A stretch of 64,000 bases of DNA from Spirochaetota bacterium (lineage in GTDB: Bacteria; Spirochaetota; Spirochaetia; Treponematales; Treponemataceae), in the NCBI GenBank assembly GCA_023393015.1, contig JAEWMY010000056.1:53693-117692 (forward strand). Reading direction: 5' to 3'. The translations under genes and the position numbers were made by a program. Below the pieces are notes generated by a model. The model did not search any database. It was given only the letters and a program-made list of their open reading frames with translations, and had not been told where the DNA came from. Positions 1 through 7,572 of this stretch are shown one piece after another. Numbering within the stretch: the stretch's first letter is position 1; every line of letters starts with the position of its first letter.

Positions 1-486
1 GAAAGCGCGTTGTACGCGGCCAAGATCGTGTCGTACGCGCAAGGCTTCGAGCTCATCCGCGCGGCCTCCGAGGCGAACGACTGGAAGCTCGACCTCGCGT
101 CGATCGCCCGGATTTGGCGGGGCGGGTGCATCATCCGCTCGGTGTTTCTCGACCGGATCGCCTCGGCCTTCGAGGCCGACCCGAGCATACCGAATCTCGC
201 GCTGTCGACCGATTTCGCGCGCGCCCTTGCCGCGGATCAAGCCGGCTGGCGGCGGGTCGTGGCGGACGCCGTCACGCGAGCCCTTCCCGTTCCGGCGCTC
301 TCCTCGGCGCTCGCGTGGTTCGACGGCTACCGGAGCGAGCGGCTCCCGGCGAATCTCCTGCAAGCCCAGCGCGACTATTTCGGCGCCCATACCTACGAGC
401 GTACCGACCGGCCGCGAGGGGAGTTCTTCCATACCGACTGGACCGGTCACGGCGGGGCGACTACCTCGCGAACCTATTCGGTGTAA
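1..486 (+). CDS. gnd: 6-phosphogluconate dehydrogenase, decarboxylating (C-terminal part)
   Basis: The reading frame is open from the first base, so the gene begins upstream of the window; 161 C-terminal residues are visible. They belong to the all-helical C-terminal domain of 6-phosphogluconate dehydrogenase, the NADP-dependent oxidative pentose phosphate enzyme that makes ribulose 5-phosphate and CO2. Diagnostic stretches are KIVSYAQGFELIRAAS, IWRGGCIIRS and, near the end, LPANLLQAQRDYFGAHTYER, which carries the conserved substrate-contacting arginine and histidine of the dimer tail. The stop is TAA at 484-486. It is followed on the same strand by tRNA-Leu after about 100 bp with no obvious terminator in between, so read-through into the tRNA is possible. 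Confidence 0.95.
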   Translation, partial: ESALYAAKIVSYAQGFELIRAASEANDWKLDLASIARIWRGGCIIRSVFLDRIASAFEADPSIPNLALSTDFARALAADQAGWRRVVADAVTRALPVPALSSALAWFDGYRSERLPANLLQAQRDYFGAHTYERTDRPRGEFFHTDWTGHGGATTSRTYSV

Positions 487-586
487 GCGGAAGGGCTTGA
501 GCTTCCGGAGTCGCCTTAAGCCGTCAGCGTCGCCTTGACAGCGCACCGCCCTTTCCGGTACATTCGACATGCGCCCGTTCGCGCAT

Positions 587-670
587 CCCCGGATGGTGGA
601 ATTGGTAGACACACTAGTTTCAGGTACTAGCGCCTTCACGGGCATGGAAGTTCAAGTCTTCTTCCGGGGA
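587..670 (+). tRNA. tRNA-Leu(CAG)
   Basis: This is a class II tRNA of 84 nt. The acceptor arms CCCCGGA (587-593) and TCCGGGG (663-669) pair fully, with discriminator A670. The anticodon stem CTAGT/ACTAG encloses the loop TTCAGGT with anticodon CAG at 621-623, which reads CUG. A long variable arm follows, and the T arm is GGAAG-TTCAAGT-CTTCT. CCA is not encoded. A strong bidirectional terminator starts 3 nt after the gene. The last 18 nt are repeated at 1001-1018. Confidence 0.95.
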
Positions 671-728
671 AGTAAAAAAAAGGATCGCCTTCAGGCGGTC
701 CTTTTTTTATCCATCGAAGAAGACTTGA
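653..728. repeat. tRNA 3'-end inverted module A
   Basis: CAAGTCTTCTTCCGGGGA (653-670) is the end of tRNA-Leu. GAAGAAGACTTG at 717-728 is the exact reverse complement of its first 12 bases. The pair encloses the terminator hairpin at 674-708. The same design recurs at 1001-1085. Confidence 0.85.
674..708 (+). terminator. Rho-independent terminator of tRNA-Leu
   Basis: A run of A precedes the stem GGATCGCC-TTCA-GGCGGTCC (one G-T pair), which is followed by seven T. Because the 5' side is A-rich and the 3' side T-rich, it can act in both directions. Confidence 0.9.
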
Positions 729-934
729 TGCCCGGCCGCTTCGCAGCGTAGCGAGAAGCGGCAGTCAATAAGCTTCCTTTAGGCAAACGGCCCGAAGGGA
801 CGTAACCGGAGGGACCGCCGAGCGAATGCGAGGATTAGCGGCCAGGGATGCCCGGCCGCTTCGCAGCGTAGCGAGAAGCGGCTGTCGATCAATTTCCAAC
901 AGGCAAACGGCCCGAAGGGACGTAACCGAAGGGA
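728..934. repeat. Two direct repeats with a 120-bp period
   Basis: The block 728-814 recurs at 848-934, exactly 120 bp on. The first about 35 bases (ATGCCCGGCCGCTTCGCAGC onwards) and the segment AGGCAAACGGCCCGAAGGGA onwards are near identical, while about 18 bases between them have diverged. Each copy contains the short hairpin CCGCTTCGCAGCGTAGCGAGAAGCGG. No coding frame here looks real. Together with the terminators, this accounts for the gene-free stretch 671-1085. Confidence 0.9.
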
Positions 935-1000
935 CGTATGGCCGCGACAGGTCCCGTAGGCGTCCCGGAAGACCGAGACACGAAGCCGAGTTCTGTAGGG

Positions 1001-1085
1001 CAAGTCTTCTTCCGGGGACTATCGATGAAAAAAATCGCCTTACGGCGATTTTTTTTTCGCTCATGCCTCCGGAAGACGACTTGCC
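1001..1085. repeat. tRNA 3'-end inverted module B
   Basis: The 18 bp at 1001-1018 are identical to the last 18 nt of tRNA-Leu (653-670). CCGGAAGACGACTTGCC at 1069-1085 is an inverted copy of 999-1015 with one mismatch. Between them lies a second bidirectional terminator. No integrase gene is nearby. Confidence 0.88.
1028..1057. terminator. Bidirectional terminator between converging units
   Basis: AAAAAAATCGCC-TTAC-GGCGATTTTTTTTT is a perfect stem flanked by an A run on one side and a T run on the other. It lies just beyond the stop of the minus-strand GNAT gene and can end transcription from either side. Confidence 0.9.
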
Positions 1086-1904
1086 TTACCCCGCGAAGCC
1101 GCCGATCCGCGAATAACAGCACTCGGGCTTTCGGGGAAAGGGCTCGCCGAGTATCATGCGGTGAATGCGCTTGGTTTCCGTATAGCCCGCCGAAACGAGA
1201 TAGTCGTAGCCCGTCCGGTTTTCCTCGGGAAGGAATATCTTGCGGCAATCCTTCGTCCGTTCGCCCAACAGGGCGATCCCCGCGTTTTCCGTCAAAGCGG
1301 ACACGCCGCCGTCGCCGAAGCCGGGAATGTAAAAACCGAGCACCCTCGCGCCATCCGCGTACACGAGGGCGTTCTTTAAAACCGGAAGCAAAAACCCGGA
1401 GCGTTCCTCGCCCGAGGTTACGCGATCTATCCTCAATGCCTCGTCATAGTCCCGCTCGTCGATCGCGCGGATATTCGCGCGTGCGCCGTCGGGAATGGCG
1501 TGTCCGTCGGCCTTTTCCATGATAACGTACGCGCTCTCGTCGGCGAACCCGGCCTTTTTGTATACGGGATATCCCTGATCGGTAGCCGTCAGGGTAACGG
1601 TCCGGCAGCCGCGTTCGTCGCGCAAATACCCGACAAGACGGTCGACGATGCGTGAGCCGATTCCCCTTCTCTGGTGCGCGCCCGAAACGATGATATGGGC
1701 GAGCCAGGCGGTGAGTCCGAAGTCGATGGCCGTGCCGATTCCGAGGAGGGTTCCCGCCGGGCTTACGGCTTTCACGCATTCGCAATTCGGGCATTTCAGG
1801 TAATGTTCGTGTATCGCGGTAATGTCGGACCACGTGTCGGGCTTTATACCGTCGAGCAAGGGAATGTCCCGCGAATCGAGGTCGACGATGGAATAGTCTG
1901 TCAT
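1086..1904 (-). CDS. GNAT family N-acetyltransferase with a C-terminal extension
   Basis: Predicted 272-residue acetyl-CoA-dependent N-acetyltransferase. The N-terminal half (to about residue 130) is a GNAT fold with the acetyl-CoA loop HQRRGIGSRIVDRLV and the following VTLTATDQGYPVYKKAGF segment. The C-terminal half resembles the second domain of two-domain YitH-like GNATs. The substrate cannot be told. I place the start at the ATG at 1902-1904 (MTDYSIVDLD). The frame stays open to an earlier ATG at 1955, but a TATACT -10 box at 1914-1919 lies between, so transcripts from that promoter would carry only the shorter form, with a leader of a few bases. It is transcribed divergently from the DUF3795 gene. 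Confidence 0.82.
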   Translation of the reverse strand: MTDYSIVDLDSRDIPLLDGIKPDTWSDITAIHEHYLKCPNCECVKAVSPAGTLLGIGTAIDFGLTAWLAHIIVSGAHQRRGIGSRIVDRLVGYLRDERGCRTVTLTATDQGYPVYKKAGFADESAYVIMEKADGHAIPDGARANIRAIDERDYDEALRIDRVTSGEERSGFLLPVLKNALVYADGARVLGFYIPGFGDGGVSALTENAGIALLGERTKDCRKIFLPEENRTGYDYLVSAGYTETKRIHRMILGEPFPRKPECCYSRIGGFAG

Positions 1905-1948
1905 TGTTCCCGCAGTATACACCATAGATGCGGGAAATCCGATTATCG

Positions 1949-1977
1949 CAGACAAAGGAACCGCGATGGCGTATACT
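1949..1977 (+). promoter_or_regulatory. Probable sigma-70 promoter of the DUF3795 gene
   Basis: CAGACA at 1949-1954 and TATACT at 1972-1977 are 17 bp apart. Transcription would begin near 1984, leaving a leader of about 33 nt that contains AAAGGAGG just before the ATG at 2017. Confidence 0.5.
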
Positions 1978-2016
1978 GAGATGCCGATGAAACGGTTTCC
2001 CTAAAGGAGGCGAGCC

Positions 2017-2469
2017 ATGAGTCTCGAATCGAAGCCGGACGCGTATTGCGGACTGTATTGCGGGTCCTGTCCGGTATTCACGAAAACGACCGCCGCCGTC
2101 GCGGCGGGCAAGACCGACTTTTCGAACCCCGAAGGATTTTGCCTCGGTTGCAAGAGCGAGGTCGTGTCCGGATGGTGCGCGGAGTGCACCCTGAAAAGCT
2201 GCGCCAGGGGCAAAGGCTACGATACCTGCGCCGAATGCCCGGACTATCCGTGCGAACCCGTGAAAGGCTTCGTAGAGGCCGCCGATTGGCTGTATCACAT
2301 CGAAACGCCCTACAACATCGCCCTCATCAAAAAGGAAGGCAAGGCGGCCTGGCTTGAGCATCAGAAGAACCGCTGGTCCTGTCCGGGCTGCGCCGCGGAA
2401 CAGGATTGGTATTCCAAGACCTGCGCCTCCTGCGGCAGGGAACAACGGGGTTACGACAAGAAGGCGTGA
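2017..2469 (+). CDS. DUF3795 family cysteine-rich protein
   Basis: A 150-residue cytoplasmic protein with many paired cysteines: CGLYCGSCPV near the start, then CLGC, CAEC, CARGKGYDTCAEC, CPGC and CASCG. The opening DAYCGLYCGSCPVF and the central CPDYPC are the pattern of the DUF3795 family, which probably binds zinc or an Fe-S cluster; no reaction is known. The start is well fixed by AAAGGAGG at 2004-2011 and an ATG 5 nt later. A GC-rich hairpin follows the stop. The gene appears to be a single transcription unit. Confidence 0.88.
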   Translation: MSLESKPDAYCGLYCGSCPVFTKTTAAVAAGKTDFSNPEGFCLGCKSEVVSGWCAECTLKSCARGKGYDTCAECPDYPCEPVKGFVEAADWLYHIETPYNIALIKKEGKAAWLEHQKNRWSCPGCAAEQDWYSKTCASCGREQRGYDKKA

Positions 2470-2470
2470 G

Positions 2471-2492
2471 ACGGGCGTGGCGGAACGCCCGT
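2471..2492 (+). terminator. Hairpin after the DUF3795 gene
   Basis: ACGGGCGT-GGCGGA-ACGCCCGT forms an 8-bp stem one base after the stop. There is no T run, so it may be a weak terminator or a stabilising 3' hairpin. A second, interrupted inverted repeat (TCAGGC...GCCTGA, about 2503-2544) follows. Confidence 0.55.
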
Positions 2493-2555
2493 GCGAGGGA
2501 AATCAGGCGCTCACGGGATAACCGCCCCGTGTGCCGTGCCTGAATGATCATTTTG

Positions 2556-2602
2556 TTGACAATTCAAATCAAATGCAGTAAGTTAGTTATTGATAACTAA
2601 CT
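2556..2602 (+). promoter_or_regulatory. tetR promoter with overlapping 22-bp palindromic operator
   Basis: TTGACA at 2556-2561 and TAAGTT at 2579-2584 are 17 bp apart. AGTTAGTTAT (2581-2590), TG, then its exact reverse complement (2593-2602) make a perfect palindrome that covers the -10 region and the start point. This is the usual layout of an autoregulated TetR gene. The regulator and the three genes after it run on one strand with short gaps, so this site probably controls all four. Confidence 0.82.
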
Positions 2603-2624
2603 TTCGAGTTTGAGGAAGCGACAA

Positions 2625-3200
2625 ATGGAACGAACGAACCGTCAAAAGGAAATTCTCGATGCCGCGATACGCATTATCCGGGAACACGGATTTAGCGCCG
2701 TAACCGTTCGTCGTGTCGCGGACGAAGTGGGTGTTTCCGAGCCGGCCCTATATAGGCATTTCCCCAACAAATTGGCGATCCTTGAATGCCTTTTGGATGA
2801 TTTCCAGGAAGCGGTCCTGGAACGGTTTCACGCGCTTGAAAAAAAAGTCTCAGCGAATCCCCTGGGCGATTTTATCGATGAATTGTTCGAGACGCTCGGA
2901 ACGCGGGAATCACTGGCTTCGCTATTGTATTCTGAAGAGGCGTTTCACGCCGAACCCGCGCTGAAATCGCGCGTTTTTGCCATGCTTACGCACAATTCCA
3001 ACATGCTCACGCGCGCGATAACGGCACAGCAAAAAAGGAGTGCCGTCAGAAACGACATCGGCGCGGAAAGCGTTTCTCTGATAGTCATGGGTTGTATTCG
3101 GGTAACCATCACCAAATGCGGTCTCAGCGATGGGAAGATCCGCCTTGTCGACGAGAAGAAAAGAGTCATGAACGCGTTAAACGCGGTATTAAAGAGATAA
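2625..3200 (+). CDS. TetR/AcrR family transcriptional regulator
   Basis: A 191-residue one-component repressor. Residues 1-50 form the TetR helix-turn-helix (QKEILDAAIRIIREHGFSAV, VRRVADEVGVSEPALYRHFPNK), and the rest is a helical ligand-binding domain typical of TetR in length but not in sequence. The start is the ATG at 2625, set by GAGGAAG 6 nt upstream; an in-frame TTG at 2610 overlaps that ribosome site and is unlikely. It precedes the RND operon by 46 bp. The perfect palindrome at 2581-2602 is its probable operator, giving autoregulation and control of the pump. The ligand is unknown but is likely a lipid or hydrophobic compound, given the operon. Confidence 0.92.
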   Translation: MERTNRQKEILDAAIRIIREHGFSAVTVRRVADEVGVSEPALYRHFPNKLAILECLLDDFQEAVLERFHALEKKVSANPLGDFIDELFETLGTRESLASLLYSEEAFHAEPALKSRVFAMLTHNSNMLTRAITAQQKRSAVRNDIGAESVSLIVMGCIRVTITKCGLSDGKIRLVDEKKRVMNALNAVLKR

Positions 3201-3246
3201 CGCAGGGTAAGCGGCAATCGTCGACCTTATGAATGAGGAGTCGTAA

Positions 3247-5568
3247 ATGGAAGAAGCCAGAAACAAGCGTACGGCAACGCTGATCGTACTCGTCTTTGTC
3301 GCATTTGCCGTTTTTTTCCTTGCCGGAATACGTTTTCGCGCCCGCTTGGAAACCGATCTTGACGAATATATGCCATCGGACCATCCCGCGTTCGTCTACA
3401 GCGATCAGGCGGAAACGCTCTTCGGTATACGGGACGCGGTCCTGATCGCGGTCGAGCACCCTGAAACGGTATACAATCCGGGAACGCTCGAAAAGATACG
3501 GGATATAACCCGTTCTCTGGCCGAGCGGTTTCCCGAGATAGAGGAAGACTCGATAACGTCCCTTTACACCGCCGAAAACATATCCTCGGATGAATGGGGA
3601 TTGACGGTAGAGCCTTTTTACGACGAGATTCCGCGTTCGCCGGAGGAATTGCGAGAGCTCGAGCTCGCGGTTTCGGGCAATCGAATGATACAGGGGAAAC
3701 TGGTGAGCGATGACGGCCGATCGTCCCTCATCATCGCTGAAATCGGGGACGACGCGTTCTCTCCTGATTTTTATCGCCGTTTGCTGGCGTTCGCCGGGGA
3801 GCAAGGCAAACCTGAAACCGTTCACGTCGCGGGACGACCCGTCGTGGAAGGGGAGATGACCCGTCTCGGCCCGAAGGACATGGCGCGGATGGCGCCGCTC
3901 GTCTTCGGTATCATGATCGCGCTCCTGCTCATCATCATGCGATCCGTCCGGAGCACCGTTATCAATATGGGAATCGTTACCATCGGCACGCTTGCCGCAT
4001 TCGGCGGAATGGCGTGGCTCGGCGTTCCGGTCTACACCGTAAGCACCATGATTCCGGTCATGCTCATAGCCGTCGGCGTCGCGGACGGTATTCATCTTCA
4101 CAATACCATTCAGTCGTTCCTCCGGGAAGACCCGACAATGGATCGAGAGACGCTGATTGCGCGAACGATGAAGGACATGACCCGTCCGGTCATCATGACG
4201 TCGCTGACGACGGCGGTTGGTTTCCTTTCCCTCATGACAAGCGAGGTATTACCGGTCCGCTATTTCGGCTTGTTCACCGCGGCGGGCGTTCTGGTGGAAA
4301 TGGCGGGAGCGCTCCTTCTCTTTCCCGCGTCGATACGGATATTCGGAGTTCCCCGAATCACGGAACGAAAAAATGCGATACCCGGACAAGACGAATCTCG
4401 CTGGACTCTGGGGGCCTCGCGGTATACGTCTTTTCTGTACGCCCGTTCGGCTGTAATCGTTGCCGTTGCCCTTTCGATTCTGGCGCTCTTCGCGATGGGA
4501 GCGAGCAAGGTATGGATCGACACCAGCTTTTTGGCGAACTTCCGGAAGGACAGCGATATCGTACGTACCGATTCCTTCGTAAACGAACACTTCGGGGGGA
4601 CATCCACGCTGAATGTCGTGTTGTCCGCGAAGAACGCCGAAGCCTTCAAGGATCCCGAAGTGCTTCGTCTTGTTTCCGCCCTGCAACAAGACATCGAAAA
4701 AGATCCGCTCGTGGGAAAGAGTTTTGCCCTGACGGACTACGTACAGCGCATGCACCGGGTCATGCACGAAGACAAGCCCGAATTTGACGTCATTCCGGAT
4801 GATCGGGAAACGATCGCGCAGTATCTCCTACTCTATGAGATGTCCGGCGACCCCGAAAATCTTGAGCGGGTCGTCGATTATGACTACCGCGAGGCGAATC
4901 TTGCGTTTCAGTTGAAAAGCGACAGCTCCGCCGGGATGCAGGCAATTGTGGATCGCGTGGAGACGCATACAGCGGGCTTTGACAAAAAGGACATTGCCGT
5001 TAGGTATGCAGGAAGCGGCTACAAGTCCCTCGTTTTTTCCGGGCTTCTTCTCAAAGGACAGATAAGCGGGCTCGCCCTTTCCTTCCTGATCGTATTCCTG
5101 CTCATCACCCTCATGTTTAAAAACGCGTTTGTCGGGCTCGCCGGCACCATACCTGTCGCCTTTACGGCGATTGTCAATTTCGGAACGATGGGACTCGCCG
5201 GCATTCCGCTCAGTTCCTCGACCGCGATCATTTCCGGAATCGCCATAGGCATCGGGATCGATTACGCCATTCACTTCATCGAGCGGTACGGGCATGAACG
5301 AGCCGCCGGCGAGTCGGTCGAGACGGCAGCCGCGAAAACGGTCGCTCATACCGGTCGCTCGATTCTTCATAACGCCCTGGCGGTTATCGGCGGATTCGCG
5401 GTTCTGCTTACGAGCCTTTTTCCTCCGAACCGGCACGTCGGAGCGCTTATCGCGCTCAATATGGGAACGTCGGCGCTGGTAACATTGACGATTTTCCTGG
5501 CGGTCCTTTCCGCTTTTGATCGCAAGGGACTCATTTCTACAAGACGAAACCAAGGGGGTTCGAAATGA
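3247..5568 (+). CDS. RND superfamily (MMPL/patched-type) transporter
   Basis: A 773-residue inner-membrane protein with the duplicated RND plan: one N-terminal membrane helix, a periplasmic domain (about 40-215), five helices, a sixth start helix near residue 400, a second periplasmic domain, and five more helices. The proton-relay-type aspartates are visible in VGVADGIHLHNT in the first half and IGIGIDYAIHFIERY in the second. Such short RND proteins move lipids or hydrophobic molecules and are not drug pumps of the AcrB size class. It has a good ribosome site (GAGGAGT) and its stop overlaps the next start by 4 bp (ATGA), so the two are translationally coupled. It is adjacent to tetR. Substrate unknown. 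Confidence 0.9.
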   Translation: MEEARNKRTATLIVLVFVAFAVFFLAGIRFRARLETDLDEYMPSDHPAFVYSDQAETLFGIRDAVLIAVEHPETVYNPGTLEKIRDITRSLAERFPEIEEDSITSLYTAENISSDEWGLTVEPFYDEIPRSPEELRELELAVSGNRMIQGKLVSDDGRSSLIIAEIGDDAFSPDFYRRLLAFAGEQGKPETVHVAGRPVVEGEMTRLGPKDMARMAPLVFGIMIALLLIIMRSVRSTVINMGIVTIGTLAAFGGMAWLGVPVYTVSTMIPVMLIAVGVADGIHLHNTIQSFLREDPTMDRETLIARTMKDMTRPVIMTSLTTAVGFLSLMTSEVLPVRYFGLFTAAGVLVEMAGALLLFPASIRIFGVPRITERKNAIPGQDESRWTLGASRYTSFLYARSAVIVAVALSILALFAMGASKVWIDTSFLANFRKDSDIVRTDSFVNEHFGGTSTLNVVLSAKNAEAFKDPEVLRLVSALQQDIEKDPLVGKSFALTDYVQRMHRVMHEDKPEFDVIPDDRETIAQYLLLYEMSGDPENLERVVDYDYREANLAFQLKSDSSAGMQAIVDRVETHTAGFDKKDIAVRYAGSGYKSLVFSGLLLKGQISGLALSFLIVFLLITLMFKNAFVGLAGTIPVAFTAIVNFGTMGLAGIPLSSSTAIISGIAIGIGIDYAIHFIERYGHERAAGESVETAAAKTVAHTGRSILHNALAVIGGFAVLLTSLFPPNRHVGALIALNMGTSALVTLTIFLAVLSAFDRKGLISTRRNQGGSK

Positions 5569-6341
5569 AACCGAAAAAAAGGATTGTAGCGGCGCTTATG
5601 ATCGCTTCCGTTGCGGTTCTCCACGCGCAAATCGACGGCAAGACTATCATGGAGAATGTCTATAATCGTCCTGCAGGAAAAACTATGCGGGCATCGTTGC
5701 GCATGCAGGTCACCAACTCGCGAGGATCGACGAGGGAACGGAACATTTCGCAATACAGCGTTGATACGCCGGAAGGCGAAAAAAAGATCATGTTCTTCGA
5801 GAGCCCGGCCGACGTCCGGGGGACCAGTTTCATGACCTGGTCGTGGGATGACGGCAGGGACGACGACCAGTGGATATACCTTCCCGCCCTCAAACGGGTC
5901 AAGCGCATCGCGTCCGACGGAAAGAACGAATCGTTTATGGGGTCCGACTTTACCTACGACGATCTCGGAGATCGTCATCCTTCCGAGGACACACATACCC
6001 TTCTCCGCGAGGAGACACTCGACGGCCTGCCCTGCTATGTCGTCGAGTCGGCACCGGTAGCCAAAGACTCCCCGTTCGCAAGGACGGTTACCCGCATCCA
6101 CAAGGATTCCTGGGTCGGGCTCCGGAAGGAATACTATGACGCCGCGGGCAAGAAAATAAAGGAACTCGAAATCGGGAAGCGCGAGAAGATCGACGGGTTC
6201 TGGGTCGTTACCGACATGACCATGAAGGATCTGCAACGGAACAGCCACACGCGTATAACCATGAACGCGGTACGCTTCGACACTGCCCTAAACGAGGAGA
6301 TTTTCTCCGACCGTCAGATGCGTATCGGTCAGCCTCGTTAA
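5565..6341 (+). CDS. Periplasmic outer-membrane lipoprotein-sorting (LolA-like) protein
   Basis: A 258-residue exported protein: signal peptide at 1-21 (cleaved after LHA), then the LolA-like fold of the 'outer membrane lipoprotein-sorting protein' family found next to MMPL pumps. Family features seen are the ESPADVRGTSFMTW strand, the WIYLPALKRVKRIA strand and the GSDFTYDDLG motif. It is not the housekeeping LolA; relatives are thought to ferry a lipid or lipoprotein across the periplasm between an RND pump and the outer membrane. It overlaps the pump gene by 4 bp and is followed after 15 bp by the barrel gene. The role in this strain is inferred from context. Confidence 0.87.
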   Translation: MKPKKRIVAALMIASVAVLHAQIDGKTIMENVYNRPAGKTMRASLRMQVTNSRGSTRERNISQYSVDTPEGEKKIMFFESPADVRGTSFMTWSWDDGRDDDQWIYLPALKRVKRIASDGKNESFMGSDFTYDDLGDRHPSEDTHTLLREETLDGLPCYVVESAPVAKDSPFARTVTRIHKDSWVGLRKEYYDAAGKKIKELEIGKREKIDGFWVVTDMTMKDLQRNSHTRITMNAVRFDTALNEEIFSDRQMRIGQPR

Positions 6342-6356
6342 TCGGAGGTGAGTCGC

Positions 6357-7544
6357 ATGCGAAAAGAAGCGAGCGTGTTTCTGGCTGTATTCTGCATGAT
6401 CGCGTTGCCGGTATTCTCGGCAGACATCAAGCTTACCGGGATGACGAGAACCAATCTGACGGTAGCTACCGAAACGGGAGATTTTCTGCTCGCCGAGCAG
6501 ACGCTGCAAACGGCGATGGACGGGTACGGGAAGAAAAGCGGTTTTCACGTTTCGCCCGCCGTCTCCGTTTCGGTGGACGGAGAACCACGCTTCGCCGTAC
6601 GGGAGGCGTACGTCGACTTATTGACGGGATTCGCAGATGTCCGAATCGGAAAACAGGCCGTCGTGTGGGGCAAGGCTGAGGGATTCTTCATTACGGATGT
6701 CGTCAGTCCCCAGGACTTGAGTAACTTCATTCTTGCGGATTTCTCGGAAATTCGGATCGGTATTCCCGCGGTGCGGACGCAAAAATACCTCGGTAAGATT
6801 TCGCTCGATGTCGTATGGATTCCGTTTTTCGTGCCGACGGTCTTTCCGGAACCGGGGTCTCCCTGGCACACGGCCGAGATGGGCGCGTTTACCACCTATG
6901 ACGCGCAGATGGGCAACCTTTCGGACAGCGAGTTTTTCGGCAAGCTGGCGTACTTCGGAAGCGGATTCGACGCGGAACTGATGGCGGGCTATGCCCGCGA
7001 CGATCAGCCGGTCCTTGAAGGAAACGCGCCCCTGCTCCAAACGCGTTACCAACGGATCACGGTAATCGGTGGCAGCGTCGGAAAACCCATCGGTCCCGTA
7101 CTCGCGCGGGCCGAAGCGGTGGTATATCTTGACCGGGCATTTACGACGCGGCCCTCCCCGACGGAATTCGAAAGCTCCCGAAAGGCCGAGATCGTCGGGC
7201 TTGTCGGCCTTGACTGGAACCTGGGCGGTATCGATTTCTCCGCGCAGTATTCCGGTCGATATATTTCCGATTATGCGGAAACACTGGTCCTTCCGGAGTA
7301 TCGGCAAACGGCATCCGTACGCGCGCGCGATTCCTATTTGGGGGATGCCCTCGTTGCGGAGTTTTTCGCCTATGTCGGTCTTGATCCGTATGACGCGCTT
7401 CTTCGCCCTTCCGTCTCATACACGATAGAAGACGGAGTAATCCTGAAAGCGGAAGCGGATATATTCCTCGGCGACTCCTCGGGACAATACGGACGGTATC
7501 GGGACAACACGCTCTTCTCGACTTCGATCAGTTGGTACTTTTAG
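6357..7544 (+). CDS. Outer-membrane beta-barrel protein of the RND/LolA-like operon
   Basis: 395 residues with a signal peptide (1-23, ending PVFSA) and alternating strands through to a C-terminal strand ending SISWYF, whose last residue is the terminal phenylalanine typical of barrels inserted by BamA. It resembles DUF1302-like or alginate-porin-like proteins that accompany MMPL/LolA-like pairs, but I cannot name the family with certainty. The start at 6357 is fixed by GGAGG at 6343-6347; a GTG at 6348 would overlap that site. As the third structural gene of the tetR operon it would supply the outer-membrane end of a trans-envelope route. Confidence 0.78.
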   Translation: MRKEASVFLAVFCMIALPVFSADIKLTGMTRTNLTVATETGDFLLAEQTLQTAMDGYGKKSGFHVSPAVSVSVDGEPRFAVREAYVDLLTGFADVRIGKQAVVWGKAEGFFITDVVSPQDLSNFILADFSEIRIGIPAVRTQKYLGKISLDVVWIPFFVPTVFPEPGSPWHTAEMGAFTTYDAQMGNLSDSEFFGKLAYFGSGFDAELMAGYARDDQPVLEGNAPLLQTRYQRITVIGGSVGKPIGPVLARAEAVVYLDRAFTTRPSPTEFESSRKAEIVGLVGLDWNLGGIDFSAQYSGRYISDYAETLVLPEYRQTASVRARDSYLGDALVAEFFAYVGLDPYDALLRPSVSYTIEDGVILKAEADIFLGDSSGQYGRYRDNTLFSTSISWYF

Positions 7545-7572
7545 TCCGCGTACGGAATACTACTGCGAAAAA

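Noticed and set aside
671..1085. A protein-coding gene between tRNA-Leu and the GNAT gene.
   Set aside because: Frames there are made from the direct repeats and terminators, have no ribosome sites and match nothing.
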